64,000 bases of DNA from a bacterium (GTDB lineage Bacteria; Bacteroidota; Ignavibacteria; Kapaibacteriales; UBA2268): assembly GCA_030431515.1 (NCBI GenBank), contig JAUIIX010000007.1:1-64000 (forward strand), in the 5' to 3' direction. Within the stretch, counting starts at the first letter, position 1, and every line of letters starts with the position of its first letter. Shown here piece by piece: positions 8,483 to 17,330 of this stretch. The position numbers were made by a program, and so were the translations under genes. Under the pieces are notes generated by a model, which made no database searches, was not told where the DNA came from, and worked only from the letters and a program-made list of their open reading frames with translations.

Positions 8483-10159
8483 TTAGTTCACTTTTGAAAT
8501 CTTTCTGGTAATCGACAACTCATTGAAAGTAAACTTTAATAAATAGACAGAACTTGATAAATTTGCCAAATCAAAATTGAATTTATTAGTACCAAGTTCT
8601 GAAATTCCTTGATACAATTCTCTTATAACATTTCCATTAATATCAATAAGTTCTATTGATAAACTTTCTTTCTGTTTTGATTCAAAATCAATATTAATAA
8701 AATTATTTGTTGGGTTAGGATATACTTTAATTGAATTATCTATCTCATTAACACTACTTGTTACCATTTCTTTTTTTATAACTAATATTGACTTTGAAGG
8801 AATATCTATTTTGTAGTGATCACCTTCTTCAATTCTACCCTTGTAAATGGTCTTTTCATAATTTGTGATTGTAGATACTCCATTCCCTGAAGTATAAAAT
8901 ATATTATAATCACCTGCTTCTAAATTGACTATTTCAATTTGTGTTTTTGTTTCACACATAATAATAAACTTAAGATTTCCATTCTTATCAATAAATGCAA
9001 GTGGATCAACATTTGGGTCATTGCTTGTAGCTTCTACCCTTACATCACCTGGTCTTATATTTTTAATATACTGTGAAGCATACTTTGTTCTTACTTTTAA
9101 ATCAATATTATAATTATCAGGCGAGATAAACTCTGTTCCCATATAAGCATAGTGGTCTGACCCCTCAATAGGTGCAGATATACTTGACATATATTGAAAT
9201 GAAGAGTTGTTTGCTAACTTCAAAGATTTATGAATAAAGTCGTATTTATGTCCTGTTGTCCACCACTCTAACATAGAAGTTCTTACATTATATTGCTTTC
9301 CTATATCAGCGATTTTAATAAAATTCTCATCTGTTCTACCAGTATAAGCATGATATGAAAATTCTTTCCAATACTCTAATACTCTGGGTACATTAAGAAA
9401 TTTAGTAAGGTAATTATCATTAACTGCATTATTCATATTAGTATTAGATAGTGCAATGAAGTCAGGAGTAAAGCCATTATCTTTTAATAAATCACCAGTA
9501 GCGACTATACATTCACCAACCAATTTTCCATCTCCAAATTTTGCTACATCTGGTTCTAAAATAACTTCTAATGCATCAGGCGTGAATCCATATTTTTCTG
9601 AAATATGTTTAAAAGCAGCTAAAACTACTTCTGCATATTCGGCTGGGTCATCTTGAATATACTCTTCATTACTCAAATTTCCAGCAAATGCTACGTAGCA
9701 TAAATTAATATATAGTTTTTGACCACTTTCTTCAAGTTTGTTTTTCAAAGGTAAGAGTCCAACTTCGATTTTATTATCTAACTCACTAAAATGGAAGCCC
9801 GACATATCCAAATCATTAGGGTCATCATTATCATTTACCGTTAAATATCTAAATCCTTTCCACTCATCATAAGTCATTTTCCCATCTATCATATCTTGCC
9901 AGTTATCATTAGTATTTTCAACTCCAGAGCGAAATTCAATTCTACATCTTGTAACTCCAATTGAATCAACCATCATATCCATCAAGTCATCAGTTATATA
10001 CTTATAAGTTGTATCTGTTCCCATTAAAGTACCTGTATGCGAAACAATACTCAATCCAGTTTCCCAACCTTGAAAAGTCTGATATCTAATATTAGTATCA
10101 ACTTCAATATCTGCTGCATAGATATTAAATATATTTAAAAATAGAATTAATAAAGCCAT
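8483..10159 (-). CDS. GH30-like glycoside hydrolase with T9SS sorting domain
   Basis: Secreted protein of 558 residues: signal peptide MALLILFLNIFNIYAA, a TIM-barrel glycosidase domain, a beta-rich segment, and a C-terminal T9SS type A sorting domain (about 478-558, beginning VYPNPTNNFINI). The N-terminal FQGWETGLSIV resembles the FQGFG start of GH30 glucosylceramidase/xylanase-type enzymes. Glu202 in VILEPDVA fits the acid/base position and Glu298 in TSMLEWW fits the nucleophile. It would act on a beta-linked glycan at the cell surface or outside; the substrate cannot be read from sequence. It is a single gene, divergent from the helicase at 10301. Clan GH-A membership is more certain than the exact family number. 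Confidence 0.75.
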   Translation of the reverse strand: MALLILFLNIFNIYAADIEVDTNIRYQTFQGWETGLSIVSHTGTLMGTDTTYKYITDDLMDMMVDSIGVTRCRIEFRSGVENTNDNWQDMIDGKMTYDEWKGFRYLTVNDNDDPNDLDMSGFHFSELDNKIEVGLLPLKNKLEESGQKLYINLCYVAFAGNLSNEEYIQDDPAEYAEVVLAAFKHISEKYGFTPDALEVILEPDVAKFGDGKLVGECIVATGDLLKDNGFTPDFIALSNTNMNNAVNDNYLTKFLNVPRVLEYWKEFSYHAYTGRTDENFIKIADIGKQYNVRTSMLEWWTTGHKYDFIHKSLKLANNSSFQYMSSISAPIEGSDHYAYMGTEFISPDNYNIDLKVRTKYASQYIKNIRPGDVRVEATSNDPNVDPLAFIDKNGNLKFIIMCETKTQIEIVNLEAGDYNIFYTSGNGVSTITNYEKTIYKGRIEEGDHYKIDIPSKSILVIKKEMVTSSVNEIDNSIKVYPNPTNNFINIDFESKQKESLSIELIDINGNVIRELYQGISELGTNKFNFDLANLSSSVYLLKFTFNELSITRKISKVN

Positions 10160-10257
10160 AGTTTTCTCTTGTGTTTTTATAGACTTACAAAGTTATTAAT
10201 AAATTATGAAAATTACAAAGTAAAAGGTCATTTATTTTTTTATTAGGAAGTATTTTA

Positions 10258-10265
10258 TATTTTTG
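10258..10265 (+). promoter_or_regulatory. Possible -7 promoter element for the NERD-helicase gene
   Basis: TATTTTTG matches TAnnTTTG and lies 35 bases before the ATG. A -33 element is not obvious. Confidence 0.4.
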
Positions 10266-10300
10266 TAAAAAGTAAAAAATAAACTTAAAAAGAAAATACT

Positions 10301-13300
10301 ATGGCTTACAAATCATACTTAATAAGTAATTATGAAAATACACATGAAAATGTGTTTTTTAGAGAGCTTAATCATACACTCAAAAATGAATATTCCGAAA
10401 AGCTTGGTTTACATATATTAATTGGTAATCTAGAAGTAGGTGGTCATTCTATAGATGCTGTATTTATTAAGGATGGAGCAATTATAGTTATAGAATTCAA
10501 AGATTATACAGGTGAGTTAACTTTCTCTGAAAATAATCCTTGGACACTTAAAGTAGGTAAAAATGAAATTTTTGTATCTGGTGGCTCTGCTTCAAGAAAC
10601 CCTTACCAACAAGTAAAAGCATATAGAAGGTCTTTGTTTGAATTTTTATCTGAAAGAAAAAATGAAATATTAAGTCCAAACCATGAAATTGACAAATGGG
10701 ATCATGTAAATTGCATTGTTCTTTTTCATAATTCAATTAAATATGATAACTACTCAATACCTGAAAAGATAAATAAATATTTTTTCATTGAAGACAAAAA
10801 TACTATTCTAAACAAACTAAATGATATTTATTCGAAATACTTAAATTTTAATGATTCTGAACTTGCTAAAATTTTAAAAGTGTTGAACATAACAGAAGAA
10901 AACATATTTGATGCAAACGCTCCAATAGAAAATACTTTTATTGCTGCTGGGTTTGATATCAATAGAATTAATCAATTGCTTCCAGAAAATATAGGTGCTT
11001 TAGATGAAGTAAAAAAAGCTTTACATTACTATAAAATAATGGTTCAAATAGAAGAAATCAAAGAAGCTAAAGTTGAATCTGAAATAACTTACCCTTTAGA
11101 TTTTAACTTTGATAACCAACAAGAATATATTCTAAATTTAACAAAATTTGAGCAATTTTACCTAGTATATTTAGATAATATTAGCAAACCATTTTCAAAG
11201 AACCTATATATTGGACTAAAAGCAAGAATATTAAATCGACCAATAAAATTCTTCTATAACATATTATTAGTTAGTGAAATTAGTGATTCAACAAAAATAA
11301 GATTAAATTTTAATGAATTTATTATTGATGAGAAATCTTTAAAGGAATTGAATTTAACAGAAGAAATTATAGATGAAATACTAAAACTAAACACGAGTGA
11401 CAAAAGCTTAAATGAAAATTTAAATAAAATAAGCGCTTATTTAGGATATCCTATCATTTTAGAAAACTCAATTACATTTGGATTAAGTGATAAAAGTAGT
11501 TTTACAGTTCAACTCCAATCAGAATTAAAAAGTTTAATTAAGAAAAATATTAATAACAATAGCTTTTTTACCAATTTCCTCTTAAAAAAGGATGTCGGTA
11601 GAGATAATATTTATAATAATAAACCATTAATAAATATCTCAAAATTAAATGATGAACAATATAAATCTATTGACCAATTATTTAAGCAAAAATTAACTGT
11701 TATTACAGGGCCTCCCGGGACAGGGAAAACCCAAGTAGTAAAAAATATAATTGCAAATGCAATAATAAATAATAAAAAAGTACTATTTACTAGTAATAAT
11801 AATAAGGCAGTCGATAATGTTGTTGATAGCTTATCACAAGAAATTGATAACAAGTATTTCTTAAGGTTAGGAAAAGAAGAAAACGTAACAAAAACAATTC
11901 AAAACTTGAATTTGATTATTAATAGTAAAACTAATAATAAAATTATTGATTTGTCAGATGAATTGAAAAAGAAACACAATGAATTTGAAGAGAATAAAAA
12001 AAGGAGTTACGAATTATCAGAATTATTAAATTCATTAATTGATTTAAAAGAAAAACTTCAATTAAAAGAAATATCTCTAGATAAAAATAAAAAAGAATAT
12101 GATGATTGGTTAGATAAACAGATTAAGGAATATGTTGAATTCTTTTTGGAGAAAAAACTAGAAATTAAAATCCATAATGCAGAATTTAATTATGTTTTAC
12201 AAGAAATTCAAGGGGCAAAAAATAGTTTCATATCAAAAATTATATTTAATGTTTTTAATAAAAAAAATATAATAAATGAAGTTAGAAAAATTAACTATAA
12301 TTTACCAGAAGAAATAAGAGTTTTTGTAGATAAAGTCTCTCCATTTATATCAATGAAAAATTTATTAGATAGTTTGGAAGATAATTTATTATTCATAAAA
12401 GCATTACAAAATATCAACATAGAAATAAATCTGAAAAATGACGAATATAAAGGAATTATTCAAGAAATTAAAAATGAAATTAAGGAAATAAATAGTAAGA
12501 TAGATTATATTGAATCGAACAAAATTAAATTTACAAGTGAAATTAATAGTATTGAAGAGAAATTACAATTAATTGGTAAAGAAATACTTAAATTAGAAAT
12601 TAATGAAAAGCTTAGGTTGTCTCAAATAGCCCCTATAATTAGATATAAAGAGTATTTAGAGAATGAGTTGCCTTGGAAAGATCATTTAAGAGTCGAGGCT
12701 TTAGAAAATACTCAGAATTTTTTAAATATATTTAATTTAATAGCTACAACAAACTTATCCATTAAAAAATCTTTTTTACTTGCACCAGAAATATTTGATA
12801 TTGTTGTTGTAGATGAAGCAACTCAAAGCAATATTGCTTCAATTTTACCCGTTTTATACCGTGCAAAAAGTATTGTAATTATAGGCGATCCATTACAATT
12901 ACCACATATTACTAAAATTGACGATATTGAAGAAAAGTATGTTAGAGATAAATTAGAATTACAATCTGGAAAATTTAATTATATTAAAAATTCACTTTTT
13001 CACTTAGCTAAAGATATTTCAGATGTATCTGCTTTAAAATCATTCTTTTTAAATGAACATTTTAGATGTCATCCTGATATCATTAATTTTAGTAATATTT
13101 ATTTTTATCAAATGAAAGCTGGGCATGAATTATCAATTAAAACAAAGAAAGAAAATTTTAATTTTGGTACCCCTGGTATCCATTGGATTGATGTAAAAGG
13201 AATTGTTGATGAGTATGAGAACAAAAATATTGAAGAAGCAAGAAAGTCGTTAGAATTAGCAGAAAGATTATCAATTGAATTTCCTTCTGCTTCAATAGGA

Positions 13301-13948
13301 ATAATTTCACCTTTTAGAAATCAAGTTGACCATATTAATATCATCATAGGAAAATTAAAAGAAAAGGATGTCACTTGTGGAACAGTTCATAATTTTCAAG
13401 GTGATGAGAAGGATATTATTATATTTAGTTTAATTGTGAATCAGAACAGTAAATCTTCGCTTACAAGATTCATAAATGAATACCAACCATACTTATTAAA
13501 TGTAGCAATTACAAGAGCAAGAAGTGCTTTGTATATTGTAGGTGATTTTGAGTATTGCAAAAGTCTTTATAGAAATGGAAGTACATTATTATCGAATCTT
13601 GCAAACTATGTAGAGTCAAAAGAAAATCCGAGTGTTAAAGATGACTCGGAAGTGAAAAGGAAAACTAATGTACCTAAAGTTATTGAAACAAATACTTATG
13701 ATGAAATTACAGATTTTGATATTAATTCTGTAATAAAATTTGCTATTGATAACAATAAAAACTTAAAAATAGAATATTCAAATTCTGATAAAATTTCGAG
13801 TGAAAGAGTTATTAGTAATATTCAAATAAGTAATGAGTTTGAAGATAATGGCTTTTTAAATCAACATATAAAAGCTTATTGTCATAAAAGAAATGAAGAT
13901 AGAACATTTAAAATTTCAAGAATAATAAGAGCAGAAATAGTCCATTAA
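10301..13948 (+). CDS. NERD-domain superfamily 1 helicase with WYL-like C-terminus
   Basis: Large cytoplasmic protein of 1215 residues. Residues about 15-130 form a nuclease-related (NERD) domain (AIIVIEFKDYTGEL). A UvrD/DNA2-NAM7-type SF1 helicase core follows: Walker A GPPGTGKTQ near 470, then a long charged coiled coil (about 540-810) inserted before Walker B VVVDEATQ (near 836), GDPLQLPHI, the ERFRCHP-like EHFRCHPDII, HNFQGDEKDII near 1030 and VAITRARSALYIVG near 1070. The last ~70 residues (LKIEYSN, then AYCHKRNEDRTFKISRI) resemble a WYL ligand-sensing domain. It is a standalone gene with its own promoter and a bidirectional terminator. NERD-helicases are found in DNA repair and anti-phage contexts; a defence role here is inference. 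Confidence 0.85.
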   Translation: MAYKSYLISNYENTHENVFFRELNHTLKNEYSEKLGLHILIGNLEVGGHSIDAVFIKDGAIIVIEFKDYTGELTFSENNPWTLKVGKNEIFVSGGSASRNPYQQVKAYRRSLFEFLSERKNEILSPNHEIDKWDHVNCIVLFHNSIKYDNYSIPEKINKYFFIEDKNTILNKLNDIYSKYLNFNDSELAKILKVLNITEENIFDANAPIENTFIAAGFDINRINQLLPENIGALDEVKKALHYYKIMVQIEEIKEAKVESEITYPLDFNFDNQQEYILNLTKFEQFYLVYLDNISKPFSKNLYIGLKARILNRPIKFFYNILLVSEISDSTKIRLNFNEFIIDEKSLKELNLTEEIIDEILKLNTSDKSLNENLNKISAYLGYPIILENSITFGLSDKSSFTVQLQSELKSLIKKNINNNSFFTNFLLKKDVGRDNIYNNKPLINISKLNDEQYKSIDQLFKQKLTVITGPPGTGKTQVVKNIIANAIINNKKVLFTSNNNKAVDNVVDSLSQEIDNKYFLRLGKEENVTKTIQNLNLIINSKTNNKIIDLSDELKKKHNEFEENKKRSYELSELLNSLIDLKEKLQLKEISLDKNKKEYDDWLDKQIKEYVEFFLEKKLEIKIHNAEFNYVLQEIQGAKNSFISKIIFNVFNKKNIINEVRKINYNLPEEIRVFVDKVSPFISMKNLLDSLEDNLLFIKALQNINIEINLKNDEYKGIIQEIKNEIKEINSKIDYIESNKIKFTSEINSIEEKLQLIGKEILKLEINEKLRLSQIAPIIRYKEYLENELPWKDHLRVEALENTQNFLNIFNLIATTNLSIKKSFLLAPEIFDIVVVDEATQSNIASILPVLYRAKSIVIIGDPLQLPHITKIDDIEEKYVRDKLELQSGKFNYIKNSLFHLAKDISDVSALKSFFLNEHFRCHPDIINFSNIYFYQMKAGHELSIKTKKENFNFGTPGIHWIDVKGIVDEYENKNIEEARKSLELAERLSIEFPSASIGIISPFRNQVDHINIIIGKLKEKDVTCGTVHNFQGDEKDIIIFSLIVNQNSKSSLTRFINEYQPYLLNVAITRARSALYIVGDFEYCKSLYRNGSTLLSNLANYVESKENPSVKDDSEVKRKTNVPKVIETNTYDEITDFDINSVIKFAIDNNKNLKIEYSNSDKISSERVISNIQISNEFEDNGFLNQHIKAYCHKRNEDRTFKISRIIRAEIVH

Positions 13949-13953
13949 AACAT

Positions 13954-13980
13954 AAAAAAAGAGGCAAACGCCTCTTTTTT
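13954..13980. terminator. Bidirectional terminator between helicase gene and ispG
   Basis: GAGGC-AAAC-GCCTC hairpin flanked by seven A residues on one side and six T residues on the other. It can serve both convergent genes. Confidence 0.85.
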
Positions 13981-14005
13981 AATAATTTATATTCTAACTC
14001 AAACC

Positions 14006-15151
14006 TTAATTCTCAGGTTCAAACTTCATTATTTCTTCGTATAGACGGTCAACTATTTCTTCTTCTTTCACGTGACCAATTGCTTGACCTTTCATAAATA
14101 ACAAGCCCTTACCTTTAGATGCGGCAATCCCAATATCTGCGTCGGCCGCTTCACCAGGACCATTTACAGCACAACCTAAGATTGATACTTTTACTGGTTT
14201 TTGAATGTCTTTTGTTCTTTCTTCAAGTTCATTTACTATCTTGAATAAGTCAACATCCAATCTTCCACAAGTAGGACAAGAAATAATCTCAACTGTACGT
14301 TGTTTTAAATCTAATGATTTCAAGATCTCTTTACCAACTTCAACTTCTCTTTCTGGCTCGTCAGTTAGTGATACTCTGATTGTATCGCCAATTCCTTCTG
14401 CAAGTAAAGTTCCGATACCAACTGCGGACTTAATAATCCCCATTTTAGGAATACCAGCTTCCGTAACTCCAAGATGTAAAGGAATATCCGTTCTTTGTGC
14501 GAACAATCTATATGCTGAAATCATAAGTGGAACTGAAGTTGATTTTACAGACACAATCACGTCATCAAAACCAAAATCTTTAGCAATAGCAACGTGACGC
14601 ATAGCAGATTCAAACAATGCCTCATCAGTTGGGTAGCCATATTTATCAAGTAAATCTTTCTCTAAAGACCCAGAGTTAACCCCAATTCTTATAGGAACTT
14701 CATACTCTTTTGCTTTATTTAATACTTTTCTAATTCTATCGTGTTTACCAATATTACCTGGGTTAATCCTAACTTTAGCAACACCTGCTTCAATAGCTTT
14801 TAGAGCAAAAATATAATTAAAATGAATATCAGCACAAATTGGAACATTACTTTGTTTTACGATTTCTGCCATTGCTTCGGCTGCTTCTTTTGTGTTAACC
14901 GTAACTCTAATAATATCAACGCCTGCTTCTTCGCAACGTTTGATTTGAGCAACAGTTGCTTTCACATCGGCAGTTTTAGTTTTAGTCATAGTCTGCACAG
15001 TAACGGGTGAATCGCCACCAACCCAGATACCACCAACATTCACTTTTCTTGTTTTCCTACGAGGATACAATACTTGTGAAGGAGTATCCTTATTAATTTC
15101 AGAAATAGTATTTAATTCAATTATGTTACTTTTGCCATTATTTTCAGACAT
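14006..15151 (-). CDS. ispG: 4-hydroxy-3-methylbut-2-enyl diphosphate synthase (short form)
   Basis: Penultimate MEP-pathway enzyme: an iron-sulfur protein that reductively opens MEcPP to HMBPP. Residues 30-280 form the TIM barrel (VNVGGIWVGGDSPVTVQTM at the start, ADIHFNYIFALKAIEAG). The [4Fe-4S] ligands lie in SCPTCGRLDVDL (near 293) and LGCAVNGPGEA (near 327), which also contributes the conserved Glu. At 381 residues it is the compact bacterial type. The members I know from Bacteroidetes and Chlorobi carry an inserted domain and are far longer, so the length is a useful taxonomic clue. The start lies four bases after the rhomboid gene's stop, so the two form an operon. Confidence 0.95.
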   Translation of the reverse strand: MSENNGKSNIIELNTISEINKDTPSQVLYPRRKTRKVNVGGIWVGGDSPVTVQTMTKTKTADVKATVAQIKRCEEAGVDIIRVTVNTKEAAEAMAEIVKQSNVPICADIHFNYIFALKAIEAGVAKVRINPGNIGKHDRIRKVLNKAKEYEVPIRIGVNSGSLEKDLLDKYGYPTDEALFESAMRHVAIAKDFGFDDVIVSVKSTSVPLMISAYRLFAQRTDIPLHLGVTEAGIPKMGIIKSAVGIGTLLAEGIGDTIRVSLTDEPEREVEVGKEILKSLDLKQRTVEIISCPTCGRLDVDLFKIVNELEERTKDIQKPVKVSILGCAVNGPGEAADADIGIAASKGKGLLFMKGQAIGHVKEEEIVDRLYEEIMKFEPEN

Positions 15152-15155
15152 AAAC

Positions 15156-16109
15156 TTACAACCTTTTGCTTAATTCATTTAAAATAAATTTTTCTTTATC
15201 AGTTAAATTTTGATATCCAGATGCAGAAATTTTATCAAGTATATCATCAATTTTATTTTGAGTGATTTCTTCGCCATCTACAACATAGGATTTAGCATAC
15301 GTTGAAGTAACGGATTTAGTTTCTTGTTTTGGCGTAGATGCTCTCCAAGTATTTTGAGAAGTATAAGAATGAACATTTTGCCTTTGTTGATATCCACGAT
15401 TTGGTGAACCACTATTTATCATTTTATATAAGGCATCCCACAATTTATCAAACACTTCATAAATTTTAAACTGGTCACCAAATCTGAGTAGTAAAAAACC
15501 AGCAGCAGCACCACCCAAATGAGCAAAATGTGCTACTTCTGAACCGGTATTCATAACACCAGAAATCAACTCAATACCTGCGAAAATCATCACAAAATAC
15601 TTTGCTGAAATCGGTATAAACAGCGGAAACATAAAGATTTTTCTATCAGGGAATGACAATCCAAAGCCAAGTAAAACTCCATAAATAGAGCCAGATGCAC
15701 CAACAGTTGGAGCATCACTTATGAAAATCTGTAACAATCCTGCACCTAAACCACTTAACAAATAAAAGGTTAGGAATTTCTTGCTACCCCACATCTGCTC
15801 CAATTCAATTCCGAACATCCATAAAGCAAACATATTAAAAAGTAAATGTAGAAATCCACCATGTAAAAATTGATAAGAAATTAATTGCCAAGGATAGAAA
15901 TTAGATTCACCAAAAACTGGAGAATCTGCTAATGGATTAAGGGCTAACCAATCCAAGATATAATAATTAATAGAAGCATCACCTATTAAAACATCTCCTA
16001 ACAAAGATCTTAATAGATAAACTGCTATATTAATAACTAACAATGCTTTAATGACCGGAGGAAACATTCCAAAACTTCCTGAAGGCCTTTGATATTCAAA
16101 TCTACTCAT
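15156..16109 (-). CDS. Rhomboid-family intramembrane serine protease
   Basis: Membrane protein of 317 residues with about six transmembrane segments between residues 20 and 210, followed by a hydrophilic C-terminal tail. The rhomboid signatures are intact: HGGFLHLLFNM, the nucleophile Ser139 in GASGSIYG, and the partner His197 in HFAHLGGA. It would cleave membrane-anchored substrates within the bilayer; the substrate is unknown. The tail (about 230-317) ends with a helical DDILDKISASGYQNLTDKEK segment, a short motif common on C-termini of Bacteroidota rhomboids. It is first in an operon with ispG, with no obvious functional link. Confidence 0.92.
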   Translation of the reverse strand: MSRFEYQRPSGSFGMFPPVIKALLVINIAVYLLRSLLGDVLIGDASINYYILDWLALNPLADSPVFGESNFYPWQLISYQFLHGGFLHLLFNMFALWMFGIELEQMWGSKKFLTFYLLSGLGAGLLQIFISDAPTVGASGSIYGVLLGFGLSFPDRKIFMFPLFIPISAKYFVMIFAGIELISGVMNTGSEVAHFAHLGGAAAGFLLLRFGDQFKIYEVFDKLWDALYKMINSGSPNRGYQQRQNVHSYTSQNTWRASTPKQETKSVTSTYAKSYVVDGEEITQNKIDDILDKISASGYQNLTDKEKFILNELSKRL

Positions 16110-16315
16110 TTAAACCTATATTTTTGTCTAATGACGATAATATCATAATTTTAATTTAAAATAATAAAAATCTATACTTAAAAATAATTTCACTCTAAAC
16201 ACAGCATTTTAATTAAAAATCATTAAAAAAATCCAGACAATGTATTTTAAAAATTAATTTTAAAACAATACTAAAACTAAAATCTTTTAAAAGCAATTTA
16301 TTCCTTAAGCTTGTA

Positions 16316-16342
16316 AAGTCATTCCGAGCAAAGCAGAATATT
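16316..16342 (+). repeat. Solitary copy of the dispersed GTCATTC...GAGC...AAGC repeat
   Basis: GTCATTCCGAGCAAAGCAGA resembles the repeats clustered at 53.0-54.7 kb. It lies in the 320-base gene-free stretch 16110-16430, which otherwise holds AT-rich spacer and the terminator of the mechanosensitive-channel genes. Confidence 0.5.
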
Positions 16343-16344
16343 AT

Positions 16345-16383
16345 ATAAAAAAGTAGTGAATGCTAATTAGCTTTCACTACTTG
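16345..16383 (-). terminator. Terminator of the mscS operon
   Basis: Long perfect hairpin: AAGTAGTGAA pairs with TTCACTACTT around an inner palindrome GCTAATTAGC. On the minus strand it is followed by a T run. Confidence 0.85.
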
Positions 16384-16430
16384 TTAGTAAGGGTTTTTAT
16401 AATTTGCAAAAATGTATAGAATATTTAATC

Positions 16431-17330
16431 TTACTTATTTATATTCACTGTGAAAGGTGGTGCTTCAACTAAATGGAATGTAGCTGATGCAAATTTTATT
16501 TCACCTTTTGTTGCTTCTACTTGATTTAATATTTCTGTGAATAATGCTGTTTTTATTGTTCTTCTTTTGTTATAACTAACTACATATCTTAGTGTGTATT
16601 CTACCCAATTATCATTAACTATTAATGAAATCATTGGCTCTGTTTGAGCGTCTTCTAATCTATAGTTATTCTGCAATGATGCCCATTTTTCTTTAGATGG
16701 TAGTGTCAAATCTCCTGCTACTTTGTTTGCGATTTCTAAAAACATTAGTTTTGCTTTATCATAGTTACTACCAAATTGAACCGGAATTTTGATTTCATCC
16801 CATAAAAATGGAAAATCACCTGAGTAATTAAATACCGGTTCTTTGAACACAAAACTATTTGCAATTAATACTATTCGTCCGTTATACAAATCACCATCTA
16901 CCCATTGCCCTGTTTCCATTATTGAAGTTCTAAGCACTCCAATATCCATTACATCACCTTTGATACCGCCTAATTGAACTCTATCGCCTGTTTTGTAAAA
17001 GCCACCAAACATTATTGCTAACCACCCTGCAAATGAAGCAATTACTTCTTGTAGTGCAAAGGCAATACCTGCACCAGCAACACCAAAAGCCACTGTTAAA
17101 CTTCCAATTTTGTCGCTGAATACTATTGATGCTAAAATTATAGCAAAAACAGTCCCTAAGAAACTGCTAAATTTCTTTGCTCTATATTTATTATCGTTAT
17201 CTTTTATTCTTTTGAATAAATTTCTTTGGACTATTTTATTTACTACCCAAATAACTGCTATACCTATACAAAGGACAATTATTTTACCTACTAAAGGGTC
17301 GAAAATAAATTCTTTAATTTGCTCTTCCAT
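16431..17330 (-). CDS. Small-conductance mechanosensitive channel, MscS family
   Basis: Inner-membrane protein of 299 residues. There are two N-terminal transmembrane helices (about 14-32 and 55-75), then the pore-lining helix with the Gly/Ala pattern GVAGAGIAFALQEVIASFAG (about 78-97), and the MscS beta domain containing GDRVQLGGIKGDVMDIGVLR. The cytoplasmic alpha/beta domain follows. It would open under membrane tension to release solutes. Its ATG overlaps the stop codon of the longer MscS gene (TAATG), so the pair is co-translated. Both end in near-identical FxVNINK tails, pointing to an old duplication or a shared interaction motif. Confidence 0.88.
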   Translation of the reverse strand: MEEQIKEFIFDPLVGKIIVLCIGIAVIWVVNKIVQRNLFKRIKDNDNKYRAKKFSSFLGTVFAIILASIVFSDKIGSLTVAFGVAGAGIAFALQEVIASFAGWLAIMFGGFYKTGDRVQLGGIKGDVMDIGVLRTSIMETGQWVDGDLYNGRIVLIANSFVFKEPVFNYSGDFPFLWDEIKIPVQFGSNYDKAKLMFLEIANKVAGDLTLPSKEKWASLQNNYRLEDAQTEPMISLIVNDNWVEYTLRYVVSYNKRRTIKTALFTEILNQVEATKGEIKFASATFHLVEAPPFTVNINK

